Part shown: positions 1 through 10,690 of the stretch, piece by piece
How positions within the stretch are numbered: position 1 is the stretch's first letter
Layout of the letters: each line of letters starts with the position of its first letter
NCBI RefSeq assembly: GCF_031877795.1
Contig: NC_133940.1
Coordinates: 8,185,985-8,249,984 of the forward strand
From: Strix aluco
Lineage: Eukaryota > Chordata > Aves > Strigiformes > Strigidae
Length of the DNA stretch: 64,000 bases
Direction of reading: 5' to 3'
Notes under the pieces: generated by a model
What the model saw: the letters and a program-made list of their open reading frames with translations, nothing else
The model's database searches: none
What the model was told of the DNA's origin: nothing
Translations under genes and position numbers: made by a program

Positions 1-2409
1 AAACTATGATTTTTATTGATGCTGAATGCAGCCCGCAGGCCAAAAATAATAGTCAGTCCAAAACCAAGTGACCACTGTTCTTCAGTTTTTCACAGATTAA
101 TTTCAGAAAAGAGGCTCTATTTGGCTAAATTTCCTTTTCTATATTTCTAGCTACTGAAGAAGCTGCACATACAATAAATATTTAATAGGAAATCCCCTCC
201 AGCTGAATTCAGGCCCCACAGCATCTCATTACCATGTCTTGGAATAGCATCCTCATTGTCACTTGCTTAATTATGCTAAGAAAGAGTTGAATTGTGTGGC
301 TGTTGGGATCAGAAAGTGATTAAATTCACTTGGCAAGACTTTGGATATCTCATTATGATCCTCATTTAGCACTTCTAATTGAGTCCATTTTTAAATATTT
401 TTTTTTGTTTTTTCTAGAATCATGATTTGGGAAAATCTTTCCAACAACGGCAAATATTTCCTTAAGTTTTTCCTTCTTTAATACAAATTTCTGCCATGAA
501 GAAGAATCATGTAAAGATTAAAAGCAATTTGATGTCCTAGTGCACCACTAATCTTTCTGAATGACTGTCACCCTTACAGAAAAGGGAACTGAAACTCCCT
601 GGAGTAGACACCTAATTTCTGAGTTCTCCTTCCTATGCGCTAACACTCGCTGAGTATATTGCCCTGTATAAATGACCATAAATGACAGCTCGCTCCCAAG
701 AAATCCCCCTGACCACTACTCTCCAGCAGTTTTTCGAGAGCTTGTCTCCTCATTTCGGGTGAGAGCATCAACACTCTGAAGGTGAAGATGAGGATGCTGC
801 TGGGAAGGAGAGGGTTTCTGCTTTAAGAGCTGCTACCTTGCTTGCAGCAAATTCAGTTCTGCAAAGTAAACCAGCAGAAGAGCTAGGTATCATTTCAATC
901 ACAATTAACGTGTCAAAAGATGACTCAAGTGATGCACAAGTGCCAGATATCTGCACAGGGGGTTAATTTCATCCTTAAGGAGGCAGATGACAAGAGAGTG
1001 CTCTATTAAAATCAACGCACATACAGTTTACCAGCATAGATATAGTTCTCATATTAGTATTTGGAAAGCATCTTAACAGCATCATAAGACAAACTCTCAT
1101 AGCAATGGCTATACACAGTCAGAAATAGACAGGTTGTTCACAGACTGATTTGCATGAAACTTTCCAAAAACAGCATAATGAAAATACACCTTTGTGGGTA
1201 ATGTCTGTGCTAATTGAGTCCTGCCTCAGTGCAGAAACAGTGATGAAAGTCTCTTACTCACAATGAGAGTCAAATAACGTACCTATAACCTCTGAAATTA
1301 ACCTTCATTAAAGAATAAAAGACTTTGAAGGACAAGAATAAGGACTGGGTATGCTAGGACTTCTCCCACAAAAAAAAAAACAAAAAGAAATAAATACTTC
1401 CTACAAACATCCTTAGCAGCCTTTACAACCAACAGCCATAGCTGAACAGTGGTTGTTACATCTTCATTTTGTAGAGATGTAGGCAAATGAAGGAAGGTGC
1501 TTTAAGAAACCCTGAAGCAATTCTGCTGCAAGAATAACAGAAAGAAGTAATAAGAAATAGGAAATCATGAATCATCTCAGCATCCAATAAGGCATGCACA
1601 TAAAAGATCATTTCTGGTTTATATATGCAAAAACAGAGATGGGAAAATGTTATGTGACTTACACAAAAGGCCAATATGACCCGAGAAACAGACCCTTAAT
1701 GAAACCTTTGTCCATGCAGAGCCCTCCTGGAAGACACATGCTCTGACTCAGCATAGCACCACTGCTTTTTAATCTGCTCCAATACCTGGCGTGCTAAAAT
1801 GGCCAACTACCCCCCTCTCAAGTCTCATCCAGAGAAGCACATAAAGCAAGGGTACTTAATTTTCCAGAATCTAGTCATTTCTTTCTTATGCCTGTAGAAA
1901 GACTTTTTTGCAGAATCTCCCAAGCACATGTTCCCCTTTTCAAGAAAGAAATAAATTTTAGTGCTTCCTTCTTTCCAGGTGTGAACTTACCCCAAGAGGG
2001 TCAATGCCTGTCCACCATAGCTGAGGATTTGACCCACTTTTAGCACAATGATTGCCACAGAAAAGTTTCTCTCTACGAGTTGCGTAACAATGTCCTAAAG
2101 ATATCTTTAGCTACTCCAAAGCCCAGATCGTGGTGACTGGTAGTCTTACTTAACTCTGTGAACTGCGAAATATTTGCAGCCATAAACATCTCTTCTACCA
2201 GTTCTTCAGTTTATTCAGAGAAACAAAGGAAAAAAGAAATGGCAGAGAAGAACTTAAAGCCTCAAGGCCACCATCAGACCAAGGATTTGTGGTTCTCCTG
2301 AGTGCATTTTTTTAGTGTCTCTGTTCAAGCTGGTACAGGAGATTGACTTTTAAGGTTGATGGTATTGATCTAATTCACAGCCCTATACTCATTTATCATG
2401 ATTCTTTAA
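1..2409. other. Intergenic DNA, no gene recognised
   Basis: AT-rich single-copy-looking DNA. Open frames on either strand are under 75 codons and show no family resemblance. A short A-rich tract lies near 1,370-1,390. By human synteny AFF2 would lie to the left of IDS, converging on it, so part of this stretch could belong to a long 3' untranslated region. Nothing in the sequence itself shows that. Confidence 0.5.
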
Positions 2410-2508
2410 TCAATAGTCGAGCTACTTAAGATACTAGGAGTTCGGGTCCTTATTTATCTAGATGACATTTTGATAGCACCTATCTCCTCAGGGGCTCTTG
2501 TCTTTTAG
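2410..2508 (+). mobile_element. Relic of a reverse transcriptase (YLDD box)
   Basis: A 32-codon open stretch, bounded by a TAA at 2407 and a TAG at 2506, contains YLDDILIA at 2455-2478, preceded by a G-V-R-V hydrophobic run. This is the form of the catalytic palm motif (YxDD, two metal-binding aspartates) of LTR-, DIRS- or Gypsy-type reverse transcriptases, in which a short hydrophobic strand precedes YLDD and another follows it. Stops on both sides and no recognisable RNase H, integrase or LTR nearby mean it is a dead fragment. Which class it came from cannot be decided by eye, and chance resemblance remains possible. Confidence 0.35.
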
Positions 2509-5244
2509 GTCAGCGCTTCATTTTACCTCCTTTCCTCAAGGTGTGTAAGCAGTGGGAAGACATTCATTTCATTTGTCCCAGTGTGTTTGGGTGTGGCAAC
2601 AACATGCTTTGGACTTCTCAGCAGGTTTTATCATTGTAAAAGCACACAGGTCAGGTGCTGAGCTGGTGAAAGTTGACACCCTTTCAGCAGAGCCACACTG
2701 ATTTTCACCAGCCTGATCTCTCTCCTTCACAATCTACGTAGGCCCCTTTACTTCTAACACGAAAGAAGCGGTTGAAGCTTAAGCAAAATATGATCCCAAG
2801 TACAGTTGGCCTCATTGTTTCATCTCTTCACCTTTTCCTTCCTTAACATCAAGCGTAAGCATCAGGAGAGGGGCTCCTGTCAGCCTCTTCAATAAGAGCT
2901 TCAGTTCTCCAGGATGAACCAGGTTGTCTGGAGCACTCAGTTGTCCCTGCTTTACAGTAGATGCTCTCCACCCCTGAAGTCCTATCAAAACACATGCTGG
3001 CAATGAGATTACCACAAAACCACACTCATGTTTCTAAGCACAAGTTCCTGGTTCAGTTATTCATTTTAAAGATCATTCCTATGTTGATGTTTTTTGTTAG
3101 GATGGAGGATTTTTTGCTTTCATTCCAGGAGGAGGCAAAGGTTAGTTGATACTTGGCTTTCATCTCAAAAGCAGTGCACCTACACTGCAAAAGACTGCTG
3201 AACACTTCAGTAAAAGCAAGCTAAGAATAAACAGAAACCTGCTGGTCCTTCATGCTGAAAAATAAACTATCTCAAGCTTTGAGGAGTCAAAGACTTGTAT
3301 TCCACAGCCCCATTCCTGCTGTACAGCACTGCATCCTCAGCTGGCGTGAAGTCAGGGAAGCTACTTCAGTTTCACAGCTGAACATCTGGCCCCCTGCAAA
3401 GGGGCTTTGCATTCCTGTAGCTGAGTTTCTTTCAGCTTCTGTATTATGCAAGATAAAGAACACAAGGGATAGAAGCTTGACACATATTCACTTTCAAGTG
3501 AAAATGTCTGCGTCACGAACACCCTCAAATTCACCTGTTTCAAAATTGAATTCAAGCGTTCAATGTTTTGCGTGTCTCAGAGTAACAGACACAAATACCC
3601 TGCAGTTCTTTCCACAGCTAGGCCCAACCTTACCAACTGCTACCTAAGAAATTCTCTCCAACTGATTTCATGCAGACCAATGTCAACACTTCCTGGTCTC
3701 AAATCTTTTCCGAGACTAGCTGGGAACAGAACCACTTCCCCCCCAAAAATAGGATCCACAAACTTCCAAAGCATGAAAAAAATGCTGTAAATTGCAGGGG
3801 GAGGTTTCTGGAGAGAAGGTAAGAGTCCAGAGACAATGCGTTTTCATGGCTCTGTGAAAATTCACTTTATAAACTTTTGGTTCTACAAACTAACCCCAAG
3901 CTTCCTAAAGCCTACTTTGATTGGATAAGTGTTAAAGAATTTTAATTTACAAATGCAAACACAAACACAAGGATAAACACGATTTCGGTGGTGCTGCTGT
4001 CATACTCAGCACTACTTTGTTTTGGAAGTAATTCTACCTATTGCAGTGAGACTCCTCAGGAAGCATGGTGTTACTGCAATCCAGGGCTACAGGATCCCCC
4101 ACCCTCTTTCTCCTGCTGCAGACACGTCTTGTCACTAGAGTATGGTGACTCTGAAGAGTTAATATCTGAGGCTGCTACTGAGTTTTCAGTATGTCACCAT
4201 ACTGGCTCTGTGCCACCACAAGACTCACTCAGTAAAAAGTTTCCACATTGTTCCCCTGTAACTGTGAAGCCTTCCTAGCCCATAAACTTGCTTGTTCAAC
4301 CTCACCGTTAATTATAATCTCACAGCACTAGAAGACTGGGGATTATCTTCACCGAGGTCTGTAAAGTTACAGTGGCACAGTATGGTCACACCACATCCAG
4401 TCCTCATGTAACTATGAACTTCAAGTCGTTTGCATCTGAAAAATAAATATCTTCTACTGCTTTAGAAAGAAGAGCAAATATAGTCAATTCCCACCGACAG
4501 ATTTTCCCTAAATCTACCATAACACTGTGGATGAAACCTACTCCTGTACACAAGGTCTTCACATTCACTTCCATGTTTAAAATAGGTTTATCTAGGAGAG
4601 AAGAGGTGCTTGAACCTTCTGCTGAGCTTCTGTACAGAGGGGTGAATTTCACCAGACTATTTACCCAAAGTCATTGCTTCCCAAATCAGTATAACAACTA
4701 CAGCTGCTCCCTGACATGCAGAGAAGTGTCATCTTTTAGAAGGTCTGCTGCAGCTTGTATCTCAAAGGCAGAATAAGTAATGTGGGGTGACAGATGCTTT
4801 CATAGCTGTTTTTGCATTGTACAACTTACACAGCACATACATAAATATAACTACTACACATGCAAGAAAGACTTTATTTACACATTTCTTTCTTGTCATA
4901 TTTAATTCACACACGCACACACTCAGTCTGCTATGTTCCAACTTGGCCAAATCCTTGTTCACCAAACTATCTTCCTTCAGCACTGCAACATCCTAAGGGC
5001 ACACCACTGAGAGAAGAGGGAAAGCCTATTAAGTGATGAGGATGCAGTGTTTATAAAAATTAAAATGTGTGCCGGGTGTTTGGGAAAGAATGAAAAAAAT
5101 TCAAGAGCTGCATTGAAGTATGCTGAATAATTTTAAAATATTAAATCAAGGCCTTAATTACTATGTCTCTAATCTCATACAGTCACACTTCACTTTGAGG
5201 CAATTTGTGATTAAATAATAATACTTTAAGGCAAATAACAACAC
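2509..5244. other. Intergenic DNA, no gene recognised
   Basis: No exon, RNA gene or recognisable repeat was seen. The longest plus-strand open frame (3252-3647, 131 codons) has no domain, no splice support and ordinary base composition, so it was treated as chance. Confidence 0.5.
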
Positions 5245-5435
5245 TTGGCACTTTTATAGTGCCTTTTGCCTAATTAGTTTGGGATTAGTTCCTTCGCATT
5301 GGGTATGGGGCTTTGAAGATATAAAGTGCTAAGTATCATTATGACCTGAGGATCTCAAAGCATTTTAGCCATACGCATTAATTAAGCCTCAGAGCGCTCC
5401 TGTGAGGTAGGTAAGTATTTTTGTATCCCTCTGTT
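5245..5435 (+). repeat. Ancient amniote SINE (MIR/CORE-like) fragment
   Basis: Two blocks match the widely shared vertebrate SINE/LINE-tail theme. One is a 'GGCACTTTTATAGTGCCTTTT'-type block near 5247. The other, at 5348-5425, has 'GAGGATCTCAAAGC', then CATTAATTAAGCCTC, then CCTGTGAGGTAGGTAAGTAT, which is the classic order of MIR/AmnSINE-type repeats. About 75 bases lie between the blocks. Subfamily assignment needs a repeat library. Confidence 0.55.
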
Positions 5436-6379
5436 TGGCAGGCCCAAATGGAGAGAGGATTGGGCAGTGTTTTCAAACTTGCAGACACATTCTGCAAGCC
5501 ACCTTCCTGGACTGGGCACTTCCATTGCCCCCCAACCAGAAGAGTACCCATGTGAGCATCTTCACATTTAACTGCATGGCTCTTCTATCAGAAAGCTCTG
5601 CACTGCTGAGAAATCAAACCAGTACTTAGGAAAAAGCCGTAAGAGTTCATTCCCACCTGCAAGAACTCCAGTGAGAAAGCTACGCTCATTTTCTTGGTCA
5701 AAGTCTTACAGACATGAGGAGTGAAACTGAAATATTCCAAGAACTCAAATCCAAGGATTTATGTGGTTGAGTCAGATACAAAGTCATGGCTCCCATTTCA
5801 GGCTATACAGCCCTCAGGCCTTCTCCAGAAACACAAATTTCTTTTATTTTGTTTGTTTCCTCTAAACACCAGAACTTGGAGACAGCCTAGGGATCAGAGG
5901 CTGTTACCAAAGCAAAGAAAGGAAACTTCTTCCTTTTTAGTTCATCCATTATGAAAACATAAATCAGCAATAAGAAACTACAGAATCTTCATTCTATTTA
6001 TAATTAATATTGTACCTGAAGCAGTCACCTGCAGAAGAAAGAGGTATGAAAGGATTTCAACTTACTTTGATAATTAAGGGTATTTAGTGTCCTTTAAACA
6101 TAAAGTTTAAAAAAGAGGAAATCCACAATCTGCCTGAATGTTCTTAGTTCAACAAAGTCTTTGAGTTGACAGCTAATAATTAATTAACAATGAATGGTGT
6201 CTTTCAGCCTGTCACCGTGATTGACACTATCATCTTCTGAAAAGTGAAAGATTTGTTAATGTGGCAGACTACAGTCTGGGAAACATTAAAGCTTCACAAT
6301 TCCCACTGCTTTCAGCTAAACGCTTGACATGACAGGTTAGCTAGTTTGAGAAGAGGAGGAGGTGAAGAGAACAGCAGCA
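5436..6379. other. Intergenic DNA, no gene recognised
   Basis: AT-rich; only short chance open frames. The left edge may include a further degraded tail of the SINE that ends at about 5435. Confidence 0.5.
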
Positions 6380-6640
6380 ACCTCTGCCGGCAGAAGCACG
6401 GCTTCCCAACGAGCAGCCACTGCGCTACGCACAGGCAGGAGAAATCAGGGACCAGAAGACCTGACTGGCTCTGAAAATCCAAATTGCTGGAGTCTGGGTC
6501 GGTAGGCTGGAAGCATTACCTTGCACACCCGCACTGTGCCGATAGTCCTTCCCGGGCTGAGCAGCCCCGCTGGATGGGCTGCGGCGACCACCCTTCCCTC
6601 CGCTGGAATTACTCCGCTCAGCGCTGCGACTCCTGGTTTA
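6380..6640. promoter_or_regulatory. Isolated CpG-dense patch
   Basis: About 260 bases carry roughly 16 CpG dinucleotides and clearly raised GC, whereas kilobases on either side are AT-rich and nearly CpG-free. No exon of IDS or TMEM185A is near. CpG-rich islets of this kind often mark promoters or enhancers that are unmethylated in the germ line. An old GC-rich insertion is the alternative. No TATA box or open frame with a recognisable product was found beside it. Confidence 0.35.
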
Positions 6641-6669
6641 TCCAAATAGATCCTGGTTTGCCAAATAGA
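6631..6669 (+). repeat. Two-copy 20-bp tandem repeat
   Basis: TCCTGGTTTATCCAAATAGA at 6631-6650 is followed at once by a 19-base copy lacking one base and carrying one substitution (6651-6669). It sits on the right edge of the CpG patch and looks like a local slippage duplication. Confidence 0.75.
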
Positions 6670-7079
6670 TACAAAACAGCTGTCTAAGCCAGTAATTGGG
6701 AGCTCATTTACAATTATACATATCTGTTGATTTTTTATAAAAAAACCTATTTTTATAGCACTGCCAAAAACTTTGAAATATGTGTTCTAACTTAAAATAA
6801 CTGACCTGATTAAACTAATTAAGCAGCAGAGACACTTCGTTCGAGTAAATAAGGAGTCTTGCCATCTCACCCGCTCAGTATTGCTACTGTCTACCATGGA
6901 TCCAACTTCTCATCAACCTTCCTCTGTGACTGACTCTTGGCTCTCCTTCAGCTTAACTCAATGACAGTAACTCCTATGCTGATGAGCCACCTGTACTCAT
7001 GGCCGCCCACCTCCTTGGTCTTATATCTGCAGGTCTGGCTTGACTCTTCTGCTGCAGAGCCCTTGTTCTACAACTGCCT

Positions 7080-8130
7080 TTATTAGCACTGTCTTCTTTC
7101 CCCTCCTCATTCGCACTTCATGTCTGTCAGCTTTTTCACAACTAGTTTCTAGTATGCAGGAAAAACTTTTGTTTGCTTTCAGCCCCCTCCTCACTGCCTT
7201 CCTTTCTCTCTTCCATTAATAAGGTCTCTCTTGCCTTTCACAGTTAACAAGGTCTGATCTTTCAAGCTTCCATCCCAGATCACCTCCATTTACACCGCTT
7301 CAGCTCAGTTCATAGAGAAAAGTGGCTCCAGTGGAATTGTGGAGACCAGAATTATTTCCTCTACCAGTTTCTCTGGCATCCCTCTAGCAAAGTTTGCTTT
7401 TCTGATAAAGATAAATCCACCTCCACAATTCATTCTGCCTCCTATTCTTTATCCACACAAGCTTTTGTCAATTTTCTACCAAGAAAATGACACAAGACTT
7501 TCAGACAGTTGCATGTCTTCCTCTTCCTTCTGCCTTCTCCCTCTTCCTTTCCTATCAGACATAGAAATTATTTGCTTCTGCCAACTCCTTTAGTTCTCCA
7601 GGAATTCTTCTCATCCTCATCCCATTTCCTATTTTCCTGTGTCTTCATACACCCAGCATTACCACATTCAGTCTCTCCCTGCTCAAAAAGTCCCCACACT
7701 GACTCTGCTTGCTTCTCCACCTGTTGTTCCATCCCTTCTTCAGTCTCCACATCCCCATTTTGCTGATTCTGTCTGCATAATGGTTGGTTTTTTTCCCCTG
7801 CTTTTTCACACAGGAACCGGTCAATCCTACTGTCACATCAACATTCTTCTCTCCGGCCTTCCAAACGTAATTTTTCCCCAATACCATTCCCTTACAGATC
7901 GTGTTGCAAATACCTTTTTCTTAGCTCATGCGTTGCTGTTTTTCCCCTTCCTCCTTGGGCTCTCCCTTCTCTATTATTTATGAATTGCTTGCCTTGAGTT
8001 TTGAGGCTGTTCATGATTTACTGACACATCCCATTTCCTCTCATCTGCTCCCAAGATGTCAGTTCTTGCTTCCAATCAGCCCTTGGCACCAAACTTCTCT
8101 AGTTGCTGCTTTTTAAAATTAGGACTTTTT
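7080..8130 (+). mobile_element. Degraded LINE (CR1/L2 clade) reverse transcriptase relic
   Basis: This kilobase is strikingly pyrimidine-rich on the plus strand. Two frame-broken pieces resemble the C-terminal part of CR1/L2-clade non-LTR retrotransposon ORF2. At about 7826-7885 one frame reads SYCHINILLSGLPN, close to the family's 'DYCNxLLSGLP' thumb motif. At about 7985-8040 a different frame reads LLALSFEAVHDLL followed by LLPRC, close to the 'KLLxLTFKALHxLAPxYLSxLLPRY' stretch that follows in the same proteins. Spacing and order fit one element with at least one frameshift. Upstream, 7080-7790 has the same composition but no motif that can be named. It is an inactive fossil. Confidence 0.5.
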
Positions 8131-10390
8131 TGCTTTCTTTTCTTCCTCCTATGTTGTCCCCTCACACAGGAAACAACCTAAAAATTAATTCATTGTGTTT
8201 TTCAAAAATTCCCCTTTCCATTAATGTCTATGAAGAAACTGACAACAATAGATCACTTTTTGCTCAGATTGCTTCACCTAAAATACTCTTTCCTTATACT
8301 ATTTATGCTGCTGCCTACTAGGAATGGTCAAAATCCCTAAGTGGATCTTCCAGTTGCTATAGAAATATAAATACTAAATAACAAAAAGAACTTGGAACCA
8401 GAGTAGGCAAAGTACACACAATTTATACTATTTGCTCCTTGCAGAGAAAACTCCAGAGAGCACCTGCAAATAAACTAACAGCCCCACATCCCTAGCAGGC
8501 TTACATGCCGATATTGATGATAGAGGACACTCAAGCTCTATACATTAGTTTACCAGCCTCCTTCAGGTGTTTTCTTATTTCAAAGAAAGAAGTGCAGAGG
8601 AGAGAAGGGGGAAAGCATTACAAGTCATCCCCCCTCATATACAGTCTCTCTGAAGATGAAACTTGGGGAGCCTTGTATTAAGTATGCTAAAAACACTGCA
8701 AGCTAGCAGATGCACAAGAGTACAACAACTCGACTTCAGTGGGACTCCTGCAAGCACAGTCTGCTTAGTAAAGGCCTTAATTAACAACTTTGCAAAGGAC
8801 AATGAGATTATAACAATTATTCACTGCAGGCAGCCTGTTTTTTCCACCTCCAGTCTCCAGCATTTGCTTTAGCCTGCATTCCAGATAAATATTTTATTCT
8901 GTGCAGGCAGAAGGTTCATTATGTAAGTGACAAAGAGAAAGCATCAATTGCCATATACACAGATCCTAATGCACCTGGTTAATGTAGTTATAATATGTCA
9001 CTGCAAAACATCTTGTCAGCATTTTGTAATTAAAAAAGAAAAGCTACTGCAATAATAAAGGCAATGCATTTAACAGAGACAAATATCACATGTAAGATGA
9101 TCTTTCAAAGCAAAAATAGACATTACCAAAGTAAAGCCTTGATAACCTTGCCCTACATACTTCAGTACCCTTGAATGCTCTTTTGGCCCAATAAAGTGCC
9201 CTTTTCCTCTCTACAATAGCGCTATTCAGATAAGTAACACTGACCAATCTACAGGGCTGAAACATTTTTCAAAGGACAAAAAGCATTTCTTTCCCATTGA
9301 GTCAGCAGGATATTTATTTCCTTGTAACAAAGAGTTTTCTGAACTGCTGAGAGATTTGTCAAAACGGAATCACAAGTGATACATTAAACAACCAGAGGGG
9401 AGAACTTATTATTAGGCATTAAAAGAGAAAGCTGCAAGTTTACAAATAAGAATAGGACTGTGTACTTGACTTTGTAAATTCTCAGTTAATGAGAAATCAA
9501 ACATGAAAGGCAAACATTTAATCTAGAGCAAATTTAGTCATTTAAATCACAGCCACTCACAATCCTGCTGTCTTACACTTCATAATACACAGCAAAGGGC
9601 AACTAGCAGGGCATAAACATGTGCCTGCTCAGTGCGCTGGAATATGCTGTGGTTAGTTATATGTGAGTTATAAAGTCACCAGAAGGAACTTAGTATTAAG
9701 AAAATGCCAGCTCCCTCCATTGCAAGCTAGCCCATAATAAAAGGCGGGCCAGTGAACTGGCCTCAGCGGTTCTTGGGACAAGACAGCACCTTTCCTTTTC
9801 CAAGGACTTGCCCTGCTCACAAGGCTGGAAAGTCTCATTGCGTTCCTCTGGCCCAATGAGTCCTGGGTGGTTAATTGCAAATGCCCAGAAGACCACAGCA
9901 CACTCGATGGCCTAGTGTTTAAGACTTACCCAAGAAAGAAGGAAAGATGGTTTTGCATTCCCACAGGCCAACCACCATATAAAACCTGCATGTCCTACAC
10001 CCCAGATTTCAGCCATGAAAAGGGAAAGGAAAGAGTAACTTCTGCTTCCTCCATCAGCCTGAGTATCAACTATTGTATGTTAGCAAGGGACAACACAATA
10101 CAGCAAAGACTTCTTAGCTGTATACACTGGTCTGACACCAACGCCTTCTTGCTGCCACAGCTGCAGAGAAACAGGATTAAGATTTACTCATTCTTGAGCT
10201 TTTCTCCCTAGCTAAAATAAGTACCTCCCTGCTCAGCCAGCCCTGTATCCAGAGTCCACCGGGAGGCATTTAACTTTTCCTGCACATCCTAAAGCCCCTG
10301 GGTGTCTGGTCATAGCAGTGGCTTGCCCCCCAGGAGCCAGGCATCTCAGCATTCAGGGCCTGCTCTCATTGATGATCCTGACTTCTCCTA
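8131..10390. other. Intergenic DNA, no gene recognised
   Basis: No exon-like or repeat-like signal was recognised. Open frames such as 9867-10211 lack any domain or splice context. Confidence 0.5.
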
Positions 10391-10690
10391 CATACAGCAT
10401 AGGACTGAAAAAGACCTCCTGGGTCACCAAGCTTACAAAATCATAGTACTGGAAGACACCCCAGAAGGCCATTTAGCTCATCCTTCTATCCATGGTGAGA
10501 TCAACTGTAAATATGGTATTTGCTCTTAAAGATTTCCAGTGATGCAGACATCACAACTTCCCTGACAGTCTCTCTCCAGCTTTCACTGTCCTTTCCATCA
10601 GTAAGGGGGTTTTTTCTTAACATCTAGCTTGAACTTTTTGCTTCAGTTTAAGGCCATTACTTCTTGCCATGTCTCCATGGACAAAAGAAA
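10391..10690 (-). mobile_element. CR1 LINE 3'-end fragment
   Basis: Read on the plus strand, this is the reverse complement of the CR1 3' untranslated tail. 'AAATCATAGTACTGGAAGAC' at about 10438 is followed by the diagnostic series of a 'CATCACAACTTCCCTGACAG'-type block, a 'TTTTTTCTTAACATCTAGCTTGAA' block and 'AAGGCCATTACTTCTTGCCA' near 10651. CR1 copies in birds are usually 5'-truncated like this one. A second CR1-like head, 'CATAGGACTGAAAAAGACC', lies just outside it at about 10398. Divergence is substantial, so the copy is old. Confidence 0.8.

Noticed and set aside
3252-3647. 131-codon plus-strand open frame
   Set aside because: No homology recognised, no promoter or splice context.
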